From: Prorocentrum cordatum
Lineage: Eukaryota > Sar > Dinophyceae > Prorocentrales > Prorocentraceae
Assembly (NCBI GenBank): GCA_963575745.1
Contig: CAUYUJ010014344.1
Coordinates: 111,725 to 175,724 of the forward strand
Length of the DNA stretch: 64,000 nt
Direction of reading: 5' to 3'
The translations under genes and the position numbers were made by a program. Shown piece after piece: positions 1 through 9,635 of the stretch; position 1 is the first letter of the stretch, and the number at the start of each line of letters is the position of its first letter. The notes below the pieces were generated by a model that worked only from the letters and a program-made list of their open reading frames with translations, was not told the origin of the DNA and made no database searches.

Positions 1-571
1 CGGGGGCCTATTGCCGCTCTATCGGGGTTGTATTGCCGTTTCCAGGTCGGTTTTTCCCCCCCCCCCCCCCCCCCTGGGCTGGTGCCTCCCTAACGTTGCC
101 TCTCAAGGTAGCGGCGCGGGGTTTAGCGCCAACGGGGCTCCGCCGGAGCACCGCATTCAGCAGCAGCTCATGGGGGCCTTGCACAGAGGCGCCCGCTCTC
201 TCGGTCAGCGCCCGCCGGACAAAAAAGGGAGGCGCACGTGAGTCGCCACAGAATCCGCAGGATCCTGCAACGTCAGATGTAGGCTCAGCCGGGTTCGGGA
301 GCCGGTGGGAGCCGGTCGCGGCCCTGCAGGTGGCCTCACACGTTGGCAGAACCAGGTCAGGAAGACCCCGCACAAATTGCATCCTGCGTATGATCGCCGA
401 GGCATTGCACTGGGCCATTATTCCCACATACCCTCGCATGCCTCAGCACGTAATTAAGTTTTCCTCACCTGTTTCACTTCTTGCCGTTGCGCGGTATAGG
501 CGCAGCATCCTGCGTGCGCGGGTGCGTGCGCACAAACTGCAGTACATGTGTTGTTCTAGATTGGTTGCGCC
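1..571. other. No recognisable gene
   Basis: High-GC DNA with a cytosine tract near 56-74. Several frames are open, but I see no domain, codon pattern or repeat that supports a gene. Confidence 0.5.
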
Positions 572-1154
572 GTGTTTGCGCTGAGCCGGGCTAGTCCCCC
601 CCGCGCGGGGGAGGAAATGCGGGGGAAGTGTTTGTCGATTTCTGGAGATGTTCAAAAAGGGTTCAAGAGGTGTTTTCGGGAAACGCTCCATGCCTTTCAC
701 CAGAAGTGGCCATCGGTTCCTGGAGGTTCTCCTGCCCAGGGGCGCGCTCTGGCAGTGGCGCCCTCCGCGTCGGGGCCCCGTCGCGCGCCCCATCTCTCAT
801 CAGTGGCCGAAGGAGTCGCGGGTCGTGCGACCAAGGGGTGTGTCAGGGTTTACTGCGGAGGCTTTTCGACGTTTGGTCGGTTCTCAGCGGCTTCCCAGCC
901 CCAAGATGCTCTCCAGAAGCTGCGCCTCGCCGAGCGTTCCGGGGGGTCCCCGCACCGCCCCGAAAGGCAGCCGGAGACCTGCGTAATGGCCCGAAAGTGG
1001 TGCAGGACGGTCCCAGGGTGTCCCGCATGGCGCAGCCATGTCCGTCCGCAGGGCCGCTCGCACGCGCGCTGTCACTCGCATAGCGTCCAGTGCAGCCACA
1101 TAGCGCCCAGTGCAGTCAGCCACAATGCACACGCGGCAATGTGCGACGCCAGTC

Positions 1155-1244
1155 TCTCCTCCTTTTCCTTCTCCTCCTCCTCCTCCTCCTCCTCCTCCTC
1201 CTCCTCCTCTTCCTTCTCCTCCTCTTCTTCCTCTTCCTCCTCCT
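1155..1244 (+). repeat. (CCT)n microsatellite
   Basis: Near-pure CCT/CTC triplet run with a few TTC interruptions, directly upstream of the host ORF segment that ends at the element boundary. Confidence 0.9.
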
Positions 1245-1251
1245 ACCAAGG

Positions 1252-1489
1252 GGAGAGGTCATGGAAGAGGGCCTTCACTGTGCAGAGCTGGTGCGAGCTG
1301 GCGCTGAAGATTGCGAAGAAAGACGAAGAGAACGTCCACAAAGTAATGAAAGTTTCCATCAAGGAGATGAGCAACGAGGACAACATAAACCCAGAGGAAG
1401 TGAAGAGGCTTAAGGAACGCCAGAAGTTAAACATCAGCACCCAGACCATGCTGGATGGCACCGAGATCTTCGTGGACAAATTCGCCTAA
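1252..1489 (+). pseudogene. Host ORF segment truncated by insertion of the 16.5 kb element
   Basis: This is the 3' part of an open frame that can be followed back to 572. The segment after the CCT tract is charged and helix-prone (ALKIAKKDEENVHKVMKVS, then NPEEVKRLKERQKLNIS) and ends EIFVDKFA followed by TAA. The T and A of that stop codon are the TA at the element's left edge and its last A is the element's first base, so the stop is created by the insertion. If one TA is kept and the element removed, the codon becomes TAC and the frame stays open for 17 codons to a TGA at 18037. I do not recognise the protein; whether the frame is expressed is unknown. The upstream part through the CCT tract is doubtful coding sequence. 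Confidence 0.5.
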
Positions 1490-1515
1490 TCCGAAAGCCC
1501 TTATAACGGCGACGA
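1487..1515 (+). repeat. Left terminal inverted repeat of the giant element
   Basis: Begins TAATCCGAAAGCCC and continues to the GGCGACGA motif. It matches the reverse complement of 17959-17987 at 28 of 29 positions; the mismatch is at position 9. The first two bases are the presumed TA target duplication. Confidence 0.9.
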
Positions 1516-1524
1516 GGCGACGAT

Positions 1525-1588
1525 CGAAAGCAGTGCCCCGGCACTGCTTTGAACGCGTTCAAAGCAGTGCCCCGGCACTGCTTTGAAC
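1525..1588. repeat. Left subterminal palindrome pair
   Basis: Two palindromes in tandem. The first pairs AAAGCAGTGCC (1527-1537) with GGCACTGCTTT (1540-1550). The second pairs 15-base arms at 1557-1571 and 1574-1588 around a CC loop. GAACGCGTTC links them. Similar pairs occur at the right end and the centre, which suggests transposase-binding or structural sites. Confidence 0.9.
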
Positions 1589-1705
1589 GTATGATATGAT
1601 GATATGATGATGATTATGATTGATGATGATGATGATTTTTCCAGCGTGCACTGTCCGCAACTGCGGCAATCAACATCATGCTCCACTTGCCCGCAACTGC
1701 GGCCA

Positions 1706-3835
1706 TCACCAACGCTGCGCCTCGAAGCTCCGCGGAGGGCGCTCGGCAGGTCGCCCGCTCGAGCCCCACTCGACTTCACGCTGAGGAGGCGAGCCCTCAG
1801 GGGCATTGTCCGCAACTGCGGCATGATCAGAGGGCCACCACTGCGCGCCATCAGCGCCCCATTCGCTCGAGCTCCAGTCCCACCAGGACCAGCCCTGCCA
1901 TCTCGTGGCGGGACTGCGCGCCTCCCATGCGCCGCTGCCGCTGGCGTCCCAGGACCCAGCCGCCACTGCGGCACAAGAAGGGGTCGCATCGTCGCCGTTG
2001 GCAGCTTGCGGCGGTGGCGTGTTCCCAGCTCGCTCAGCCCCAGCGTCTCTCCCCGCAACTGCGGTTCCCATCTGGGGTCGGACGCCCTTCCCCGCAACTG
2101 CGGTGTCCGCGTAGCTGCCCTTCTTGCCGCCCTTCTTGCCGCCCTTCCTGCCGCCCTTCCTGCGTTCCAACCTCGCGGCGAGTCTTTCAGGTGACCTGCG
2201 GCACGTATTGTGCGTGAAAGCCACCAGAGGGAAGTGCGCTCCGTGCCTCGCCCTGCCGAAGGCGCCATGCCATATCTTGTCGTCGAGGTTGCCCTGCTTC
2301 ACTCTGAAGGGATAGCGCACCCAATCGTCGCGTTCCCTGCGCGCCATCCTTTGCTCGAACTCCGCAACTGCGGTCAAGGATTCGCCAGATGGCGTCAGGA
2401 AGGCGCGCATCTTGTTTTCAACGGGCTCAGCCTTGGGCACGTAAGTCTGAAGCATCTTCCCAGGGCCATTCGTGTAGTCGAAGACAGGGAAAGACGGATC
2501 ATGCTGGGTCGTCAAGAATCCGCCCTCACGGTCGTGCAGAACACTCAGGCCATGGTGAAGCTTGTACTGCCCAGGACAGTTTATGAACAAAATCGCCATG
2601 CTGTCTGCCCTGGGCTGGCCGCCTGCTGTCTTCCAGGGGGTCCACGCGGCGACGTCCACAGTCAGGCCGCAATTGCGGCACCAGGACACAAGCTGGAACA
2701 TGCACATGTTGAAGTCCCCCATGCAGACCTTCACGTCCCATTCCCTGACGTAGGCGACGAACCAGTTGTAGAACTCATGGAGCTTCGTGACGCCCCAGTC
2801 TTGGTTGGCCAAGCTGTGGTGGACGTGCACCGCCATGACGTTGAAGGAGCCCCCCAAATGGGTCACGGCCTGGTCCAGGTGGACGCGCACCACCATCGCC
2901 CTGGAGTACTTGTTGTGCAGCTTTGGCGCAGGAGCCTCCGCAACTGCGGACTGTTTCTTCTTCTTCTTCGTTTTGGACTTCTCCTGCTTGTGGAAGAGTC
3001 TCGCAAAGTCTACGTGTTCAATGTGGCCGCCACTGCGGTCCCTCATGCCAACAAGGAGGGTCCCTGATGGCTCGCCGCCCTTAACGCACAGGTAGTTGTA
3101 TTGAGTCCGACTCCGAAACCTATCGTCCGCAACTGCGGCTGCACTGTCCCTCGCGTCGTGCTCCCCACTGAGTACCGCGCAGGTCTCGTCGTCGCACTCG
3201 CAGAGGGCGATGATCTGGGCAGGGTTCGCGCGGAGCTGCGCCCACTCGTCCGCGCGTTGCGTGGGTCTAGCTGCAGTCCCTCCGAAGTTGGCCACGTAGA
3301 AGCCGACCCGTCCCGCTTCGAACTCCGTTTTCTCCTCCCATGCGTCGACAAGAGCTCTTTGTTTTTCCGACAGATTGCTTGTCTCGATGATGGGCACCCG
3401 TTTCCAGGTTCTCCGCGACGACAACACTCTCGGCATGTAGGAGTCATGTGCTGCCGCAACTGCGGCTCCCGCACCTCCCCGGGACTCAGCCTCGTCAGCG
3501 GAGGCAGCCGAGGACGCGACGGTGCTGTCGCCTTGCGTCCGCTGGTCGTCGTCATCATCCGCAACTGCGGCTTCCTCGTCTTTGGCGTTGTGGATGAACA
3601 CCGTTCTGGCGAATCGATCATCCGCAACTGCGGCTTCCTCGTCTTTGCCTCCCTCCTCAGCGTTGTGGATGAACACCGTTCTGGCGAATCGAAGTCCACG
3701 GTCCATACTCCCTGAGGATGCGCTCGGGCGCGCGGGCGGCCACATGCTTGCGTCTTCGCGTGCGCCACCTCGAGCCACGGTGGCTACGGAAATGGATCGT
3801 GAATGGGCATGGGGTCGGATGGAGGGAGGAGACAA
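1706..3835 (-). CDS. EEP-family (endonuclease/exonuclease/phosphatase) protein of the giant element
   Basis: 709 residues. The central domain has the EEP layout: a beta strand VGFYVANFGG near residue 180, the acidic strand QIIALCECDDE near 210, MAVHVHHS near 345, and the hallmark VCMGDFNM near 370. The closing motif reads GAHFPL near 530, where SDHxPL is usual, so one active-site Asp may be missing. EEP domains cut DNA or RNA or act as phosphatases; in LINE elements they nick the target. The N-terminus has an in-protein duplication, FARTVFIHNA followed by a 12-mer-encoded EEAAVADD. The C-terminus is low complexity with KGGKKGGKKG. It is the gene closest to the left end. Its role in transposition is inference. 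Confidence 0.65.
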   Translation of the reverse strand: MSPPSIRPHAHSRSISVATVARGGAREDASMWPPARPSASSGSMDRGLRFARTVFIHNAEEGGKDEEAAVADDRFARTVFIHNAKDEEAAVADDDDDQRTQGDSTVASSAASADEAESRGGAGAAVAAAHDSYMPRVLSSRRTWKRVPIIETSNLSEKQRALVDAWEEKTEFEAGRVGFYVANFGGTAARPTQRADEWAQLRANPAQIIALCECDDETCAVLSGEHDARDSAAAVADDRFRSRTQYNYLCVKGGEPSGTLLVGMRDRSGGHIEHVDFARLFHKQEKSKTKKKKKQSAVAEAPAPKLHNKYSRAMVVRVHLDQAVTHLGGSFNVMAVHVHHSLANQDWGVTKLHEFYNWFVAYVREWDVKVCMGDFNMCMFQLVSWCRNCGLTVDVAAWTPWKTAGGQPRADSMAILFINCPGQYKLHHGLSVLHDREGGFLTTQHDPSFPVFDYTNGPGKMLQTYVPKAEPVENKMRAFLTPSGESLTAVAEFEQRMARRERDDWVRYPFRVKQGNLDDKIWHGAFGRARHGAHFPLVAFTHNTCRRSPERLAARLERRKGGRKGGKKGGKKGSYADTAVAGKGVRPQMGTAVAGRDAGAERAGNTPPPQAANGDDATPSCAAVAAGSWDASGSGAWEARSPATRWQGWSWWDWSSSEWGADGAQWWPSDHAAVADNAPEGSPPQREVEWGSSGRPAERPPRSFEAQRW

Positions 3836-4072
3836 AGAGGATTCGAGGAGTGGCAGAAGGAGGGCGAGGACTCAAAGGAACCGAAAGAACAACAAATGGA
3901 CTGGCGGAGAAGCAGAAGGAGGGCGACGATTGCAAGGGACTGTGAAAGGATTATTTTCACAGCAGCAGGAAGACCGCAACTGCGGTTTTGCCTCATCTCC
4001 TGCCCGCGCGGGAGCCGCTTGGAAAAACAACTTCCCTCTGGACTTCCTGTGGGTCCGCAACTGCGGCCTGCA

Positions 4073-7000
4073 TCACGCTAGGGCTGGGATTACCAGCGCC
4101 ATTTGCCCTCCCAGGGTTCTCACTGTTTCCGAATGCACGAACTGCGACAGCGCCGAACGGTTCCCAGACGCCGCGTCGTTCGCGACTTTTTGCAGCCACC
4201 CAGCAAACGTGAGCGGCCATTGCTCCTTGTGCTGCTTGCACATCTCCTCGTCCCAATGCGTCTTGAACCATGCCCACTCCCCCCTCTGCTCGTCTGAGAG
4301 GACGCCTTTTCCGCGAGCCAGGCGATCCAGAGCTGCCATCCTGTTTTTCTTGATCTTGAACTCCTCGGGATTCCACTGCGCTAGGGCGCGTTTGTTAGCC
4401 GAAGCCGTTTCCACCGCAACTGCGGCCTCCTTCTTTGCCCTCAAGGCGGCCTCGGCCTCTCGAATCTGCTTCTTGAGATCGTGCAACGCCTTCGTCCTGT
4501 CGTTCGCTTCCAGAGCCAGGCGCCGCTTTTTCGCCACCACTGCGGCTTCGTGGTCTCGCTGGGCAGTCAACGCTCGTAGGACCTCGTTGTCCTCCCGCGC
4601 CAGCTCTCTCAACCGCTTCTTTTGTTTGTGTCGTTGCTGTCGGCAATCCTGCGCTAGTTTCTCCATGCCCACTTGGCGCAGCATATCTTCCGCCTCGCGG
4701 AGCGTTTCTGCCAAGGACGTCGCCACTGCCACCTGCTCGGCCGCCTCTGCGTCGACCACGCAGTCCATGGATACCGAGGATCCTTGAGGCCCAGGTGCCG
4801 CAACTGCGGCATCGCACTGTTCCGCAAGAGCCTCGGCCCACGAGGCCTCCTCTTGCTCTTCGTCCTCCTCGTGCTCCTCGTGCACCTCCTCCTCCTCCTC
4901 CTCCCCGCCCTCCTCATCGCCCTCCTCGTGGCCTGGCTCCTGGCCTAGCGCTTCGTCGCCGAGCTTCTCCAACACGGAATCTGTGGCGTCGTGTTTCTCG
5001 TATTCGTGTATGAGACGCAGCACGTCATTGTAGGACCATTTCAAACGTTTCTGCTCGCATTCTTCCCTCACCTCCGCGACTGCGGTGTCCACTTTTGCTC
5101 GCAGCCCCCCTGCTTCCCAGAGTTCCGCCGCCTCTCGGCAAATCTCGAGATCTCCTGACTTGTCGAAGGGCGCTCGAATTCCCACTTTCAGGAAACCTTT
5201 CGCGGCGTCCAAGTGCAACTGCACATTCTCCAACACTGACAGCATCAAGTCGGCGCAATCGGAACGCCGCAACTGCGGCACGTGCTTCCCCAACGCCATT
5301 TGCTGCACCAGCGCTTTGGTCTCGAGGGCAATGTACCGGCGCTTCACGTGCTGGTTCAAGTCCGTGTCCACGGGCTGCGCAACTGCGGTCGTCCCCCCGC
5401 CGTGAATGATCAGCACGTAGCCGCGCTGCCAGGCGAGTCTCCGCACAGCGTCTGCTTTGTGCGGGGAATGGTCGTCGGCCATGAGGATGCGCCACTTTCC
5501 CCGCAACTGCGGGTCGTCGGGCCAGGCCCGCAAGTGCCGCTGCAAGAATGATACAACGTCGTCTGCGCGGTAGGACCCCTTCTCGGACGTCGCCGTGCTC
5601 ACCCAAGACGGATAGCCGCGACTGCGGGCATGTGCGGCCAAGCCCTCAGCGATGACAGATCCCCCCTTGAACATTAGCTCCGCCGGCGGTGGTCCGCAAC
5701 TGCGGATGTCCTCCGCGTCGCTCGACACCGTCAGGTTCGCTGTCCACCGAGCCCTGCTGTCGTCATGCGCCTCGACAAGCGGGACAATGCCACCCTTCAC
5801 AGCCAAGGTCGGCTTCGAGGCCGACGACGACTCGTTGTGGTGAAAGGGCGACTGGTCCCAGTTCAGGATGTGCGGGTCGTACCCCAGAAGCTCCTCTGCA
5901 GCTGCGCGGACCCTGGCCACGTTCAAGATCATAGTCTCAAAACGAGATTGGAGCAACCATTTTGGCACCTTGTACTTGCGGTTCGGCTTCTTCATGCTCA
6001 GGCCGTAGGAGCGCCGCCACTTCACCCACCACCGAGGCCGCAACTGCGGCACCATCGGTTTGCCTCCCCGCTTCATTGTCTCCACGCAGTAGTCCGCGAC
6101 GAGTTGCTTCGCCTTCGTAACCAGCAGGGATTGGGAGAACCTGGCCAACATCTTGGGCCTCTCCTCCGCAACTGCGGTTCGCTTGGCCACCGCCTTCCAG
6201 TCCACGGAGTACCTCATGTGGGACCACCACTCGTACAGAGCGGCTTCCAGCCATGGAGCCTTGTTCGGGCGCCCTTGGTTGCCCCGCGCGCGGCGTCGGC
6301 CATGCACGCCCGCCGTGCCATGTCCACCTTGTGTGCGCCAGTTTTGAAACCACTTGGAGACGGCCTGGCGCTGCTGGACGACCCCCATGCCCTTCGGCCA
6401 CGTGAACCGCTCGCAAAAAGACGCGATTGAATTCCGTGGCAGAACGCCCTCGCCCATCCAACCACAACTGCGTGCGTGCGCCTCCAGGTCTTTGCAAACC
6501 AGTTCGCGGTCTCTGAGCATGTGCGGGCACACGCGCCGCTTCTGTTCCGCAACTTCGGGTTTTGGGCGTGCGCTGGCCAGTGCGTGCGCCCTGATCTGCT
6601 CCTCCTGCAACGCCTCGGGCATAGCCTCAGCCATGGCAAGCAATATACCCATGTCCTGCACGCCCGTCTGCCACTCTAACGCCGCCATGAGAGCGGGGCG
6701 TGGCGCGCTCGCCTCTCTCGGCGCCTCTGCTGGTTCGCCCTCGCCCTCGGAGTCGTGCAGGACCATGGGTCCAGCAGGGCCGCTGGCCCCGCAACTGCGG
6801 TACGCCCGCACCTCCTCCAAGGTTAGTTCCTGCGTGACAACGAGCATGTCGTGCAACCACGGTTCGTCCCAGCGGCGCACCCCGAAATCGTACAGTTCCT
6901 CCCGAAGCCATTTGCGCGTCTCGGCATTTTGCGGTTTCTGCAACATCATCGCCATAAGGTCAATGCCGCAGTTTCCATCGCAAACAGTCCCTAGGACCCA

Positions 7001-8188
7001 TTGTCCCAGAGGACCGTAGAACCTGTTCAACGCGTCCGCCCCCTCAGAGCACACGCCACCCACCGCAACTGCGGCCACCCAGTGGCGCACCTCATGGAGA
7101 GGGTTCTCGGGAGTCACGGGCCTGAGTTCCACCGTTGTCCATTCCCCGAACAGATCCTCAGCAGCGGCGAGTACGCACGCCACGCCGTCGACGGCGCATG
7201 GCTCAGTGCACTTCTCCTTTGCCCAAGGCATGTAGAAGTCAAGGAGGTCCTTGCGGTTCTCGCCTTCCCACACGTAAGGTTGACGCCCGAACCGCAAGGC
7301 AAACAGCATGAAAGCTGAATACCCTATGTAGGAATTCTCGGACAGAATCTGCCTCAGGAGAGCCATCACGCGGTCAGGCACCGTCGCCGCCACTGCGGCC
7401 TGGATCTTTGGCGCGTCTTCCACAGGTACACCTTTCTCTGGCGCCAGGGGTGGCGCCGCGACTCGTGGCCGCAAGGCGTCGCCAACAGGCGCCGCAACTC
7501 GTGCTGCAGCCTTTGGGTCTGGGCACGGGAAGAATGCGACCTGCGTCTTCGACCAGTTCTCTGGCAGCGGCCGCGCTGGTGGCAAGCGTGCTGGAAGTGG
7601 TGTGTCTTTGTCCGCTTCCACTCCCTCAGGAGCTTCAACCGCAATTGCGGTCTCCTGCGCAGCAGGCGGGTCTGGTGTTGCGTGCACTTGAGCTGGAGGA
7701 GCTGGGGGGACTGCTGCTGCGGGTGCTTCGGGCACAGGGGCTGCTGGAGGTTTGGGTTCTGCGGGTGCTTCTGGTGCTGGAGCTGCGTGTCCTTCTTGCG
7801 CAGGAGCTGCGAGTTCTGCTGGTGTTGCTGGTGCTATGTGTGCAGGGGCCGAGGGAGCCGCAACTGCGGTGCCGCCTGGAGCCGCAACTGCGGGTGGTGG
7901 CGTCGCGCCCGGTCGCCAAGCAGACGGCCGCAAATGAAAGCGAGGCGGCTCAGCAAGGCCGTACTGCGACGCGGGCCACTTCGCTAGGCACGGAAAATCC
8001 GCACATGCGTGCACCTTTATCTTCTTGGGGCACGGAACGCCGCTACTGCGGCTCAAGATGTTGGCGAGCCCAGTGGTGCCATACTTCGTTTTCCTCGGTG
8101 CGCAGCCGCTGTCGTAATGGAGCCACTCCACCTCGAAATGCGTTCCGTCCTCCTCGCCATACCATGTCCGCCCCACGGGAACATCCAT
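4073..8188 (-). CDS. DD34D transposase with N-terminal OTU-like segment
   Basis: 1371 residues. The catalytic core resembles the DDE_1/pogo-Tc1-mariner superfamily: D778 in NWDQSPFHHNE, D906 in MADDHSPH, and D941 in QPVDTDLNQHVKRRY, with 34 residues between the last two. Upstream (about 600-740) a basic, tryptophan-rich region (KWRRSYGLSMKKPNRKYKVPK) resembles the DNA-binding segment of CENP-B/Tigger-type transposases. Around residue 403 DGNCGIDLMAMML resembles the cysteine motif of OTU proteases; a matching His was not found. Residues ~80-210 are Ala/Pro-rich. An acidic run (~1100) and a long charged coiled coil (~1180-1290) follow. A 12-mer relative encodes AVA inside the catalytic loop (TTAVAQPVD). 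All three acidic residues are present, so it may be active. The core call is firm; the OTU call is tentative. Confidence 0.75.
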   Translation of the reverse strand: MDVPVGRTWYGEEDGTHFEVEWLHYDSGCAPRKTKYGTTGLANILSRSSGVPCPKKIKVHACADFPCLAKWPASQYGLAEPPRFHLRPSAWRPGATPPPAVAAPGGTAVAAPSAPAHIAPATPAELAAPAQEGHAAPAPEAPAEPKPPAAPVPEAPAAAVPPAPPAQVHATPDPPAAQETAIAVEAPEGVEADKDTPLPARLPPARPLPENWSKTQVAFFPCPDPKAAARVAAPVGDALRPRVAAPPLAPEKGVPVEDAPKIQAAVAATVPDRVMALLRQILSENSYIGYSAFMLFALRFGRQPYVWEGENRKDLLDFYMPWAKEKCTEPCAVDGVACVLAAAEDLFGEWTTVELRPVTPENPLHEVRHWVAAVAVGGVCSEGADALNRFYGPLGQWVLGTVCDGNCGIDLMAMMLQKPQNAETRKWLREELYDFGVRRWDEPWLHDMLVVTQELTLEEVRAYRSCGASGPAGPMVLHDSEGEGEPAEAPREASAPRPALMAALEWQTGVQDMGILLAMAEAMPEALQEEQIRAHALASARPKPEVAEQKRRVCPHMLRDRELVCKDLEAHARSCGWMGEGVLPRNSIASFCERFTWPKGMGVVQQRQAVSKWFQNWRTQGGHGTAGVHGRRRARGNQGRPNKAPWLEAALYEWWSHMRYSVDWKAVAKRTAVAEERPKMLARFSQSLLVTKAKQLVADYCVETMKRGGKPMVPQLRPRWWVKWRRSYGLSMKKPNRKYKVPKWLLQSRFETMILNVARVRAAAEELLGYDPHILNWDQSPFHHNESSSASKPTLAVKGGIVPLVEAHDDSRARWTANLTVSSDAEDIRSCGPPPAELMFKGGSVIAEGLAAHARSRGYPSWVSTATSEKGSYRADDVVSFLQRHLRAWPDDPQLRGKWRILMADDHSPHKADAVRRLAWQRGYVLIIHGGGTTAVAQPVDTDLNQHVKRRYIALETKALVQQMALGKHVPQLRRSDCADLMLSVLENVQLHLDAAKGFLKVGIRAPFDKSGDLEICREAAELWEAGGLRAKVDTAVAEVREECEQKRLKWSYNDVLRLIHEYEKHDATDSVLEKLGDEALGQEPGHEEGDEEGGEEEEEEVHEEHEEDEEQEEASWAEALAEQCDAAVAAPGPQGSSVSMDCVVDAEAAEQVAVATSLAETLREAEDMLRQVGMEKLAQDCRQQRHKQKKRLRELAREDNEVLRALTAQRDHEAAVVAKKRRLALEANDRTKALHDLKKQIREAEAALRAKKEAAVAVETASANKRALAQWNPEEFKIKKNRMAALDRLARGKGVLSDEQRGEWAWFKTHWDEEMCKQHKEQWPLTFAGWLQKVANDAASGNRSALSQFVHSETVRTLGGQMALVIPALA

Positions 8189-8563
8189 GAGCGGTCGCGT
8201 GGCGAACGACTCGGGCCGGGCACTCGGCTGCGGGCTACAGAACTAGGAAGAGGGAGGGGAGGAGGGAGGAGCAACTGAAGACGATGCGGAGGGGCGAAGA
8301 AGGAGGTACATTTCAACAACGCCCGCGCGGAAGCCCCAATCATCGCGCGCACAGGGTTTCGATGCTTCACTCCATGCTTCTCTAAGAAAAACGCTCGCCC
8401 ACACAAGTTGGCGCACTAAGGCGTGCACCCGTGGAACACCCTAAACCTTCCGCCTGCCTCCTCACACCGCCTCGCCCTCCGCGTGTTCACGCGCACCCAG
8501 CCACCCCGCAACTGCGGGCACTCAGTAGCCCCACCGCAACTGCGGCCCATACGGCTTCGGGCC
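8189..8563. other. Spacer between transposase and next ORF
   Basis: A G/A-rich stretch near 8245-8310 and two exact 12-mer copies (8507 and 8533). This would hold the promoter of the transposase gene, but no promoter motif is evident. Confidence 0.5.
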
Positions 8564-9562
8564 TCAGTCGAACAGACTGGGGATTTGGAGCTCGAGGTAA
8601 TCCAGAGCCGCTTGCTTGCGCTGGTGCTGCGTCATGCCCTCCCACTCGTAGTCGTAGCCCTTCACCGACTGCGCCGACTGCCACTTCTTCTTTGTAAGTT
8701 TCTTCACATCCATCTCGATCCTTTTGCCCTTGTTGGCACACTCTCGCGTGATGGTCGCGACCCAAGCGCCCTTGAAGTCCCAAACGACGGTGAAGCCAGA
8801 GCCGCTCCCCTGCGCCACGGGGGAGTCGACCTCCTTTTGCTTCGCCAGCGGGGTGGCAGGGTCAACCGCCGTTGCCCAGTCCCTGTCCGCCACTGCGGCC
8901 TCGTCCTTGTCGCCGTCGTCGATGTCGGGGACACCGCCGAGGCTCACGTCGTCCACGATCATGTCGATCAGCCACCCAAGGTCTGCAGCGTCCAGCCACA
9001 ACGTCCTCCGCTTGAAGCTGGCCACCCGCACGTTTCGAACGGCCGTGTCGTGCGGAAACTTCATGGGGCTCTTTGCGGGCATCTGTACGGAGTGCACAGT
9101 GGCTATGGCCGACTCCACGGCCTCGCCCCTGGGCAGGCCAGTAGTCGCCGCACGCGTTCCAGTCTTCTGCTTCTTGGCGCTGGTCGGGGTCGCTGCCTGC
9201 TTCTTCGTGGCGTCCGTGGAGCTGACCAGGGCCGACATGGGGTCATCTGCTTCGTCCCCCGCGTCGCCGTCGCTCTCCTCGTCCGCAACTGCGGCGCCGC
9301 CCTGCTTCGCGAGTTCTTTCTTCAGCGCGTCCCAGGCCTTGGAGGCCTTCAAGGCCCCTGCGGTCGGTTTACCTTTGGCGCACACCTTGAGCAGCCAAGC
9401 CTTTTGCATGTTCACGTGCACGAAGCTTATCTCTCCGAGGGGCCCTGCGTGGAGCACCTTGACATCCTTTTCGGGGACGGGGGTGGTCTGCGCAAGCCAA
9501 CCTCCACGGATGCACAAGACCTTCTCAACGCACACAGGGCTCCATTCGCTCGAAGTCGGCAT
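8564..9562 (-). CDS. Unrecognised protein of the giant element
   Basis: The frame is open from 10015, but 9640-10015 is a GGCCTCCAGG-type minisatellite, so I place the start at the Met codon at 9562 (MPTSSEWSPVCVEK), giving about 332 residues. A longer form cannot be excluded. Recognisable stretches are VLCIRGGWLAQTTPVPEKDV, FVHVNMQKAWLL, a Lys/Asp-rich middle (KKQAATPTSAKKQKTG), LWLDAADLGWLIDMIVDDV, and a basic C-terminus ending LDYLELQIPSLFD. 12-mers encode GGAAVADEE and DEAAVADRD inside acidic linkers. I do not recognise a family. It is co-oriented with the transposase gene, 375 bases upstream of it. Confidence 0.55.
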   Translation of the reverse strand: MPTSSEWSPVCVEKVLCIRGGWLAQTTPVPEKDVKVLHAGPLGEISFVHVNMQKAWLLKVCAKGKPTAGALKASKAWDALKKELAKQGGAAVADEESDGDAGDEADDPMSALVSSTDATKKQAATPTSAKKQKTGTRAATTGLPRGEAVESAIATVHSVQMPAKSPMKFPHDTAVRNVRVASFKRRTLWLDAADLGWLIDMIVDDVSLGGVPDIDDGDKDEAAVADRDWATAVDPATPLAKQKEVDSPVAQGSGSGFTVVWDFKGAWVATITRECANKGKRIEMDVKKLTKKKWQSAQSVKGYDYEWEGMTQHQRKQAALDYLELQIPSLFD

Positions 9563-9635
9563 GTGCGCTACTGCGCTGGACACAGCCGCAACTGCGGGCA
9601 AGGCGGAGGTGCGGGCAGTGGGGCCGCGCGCGGTT

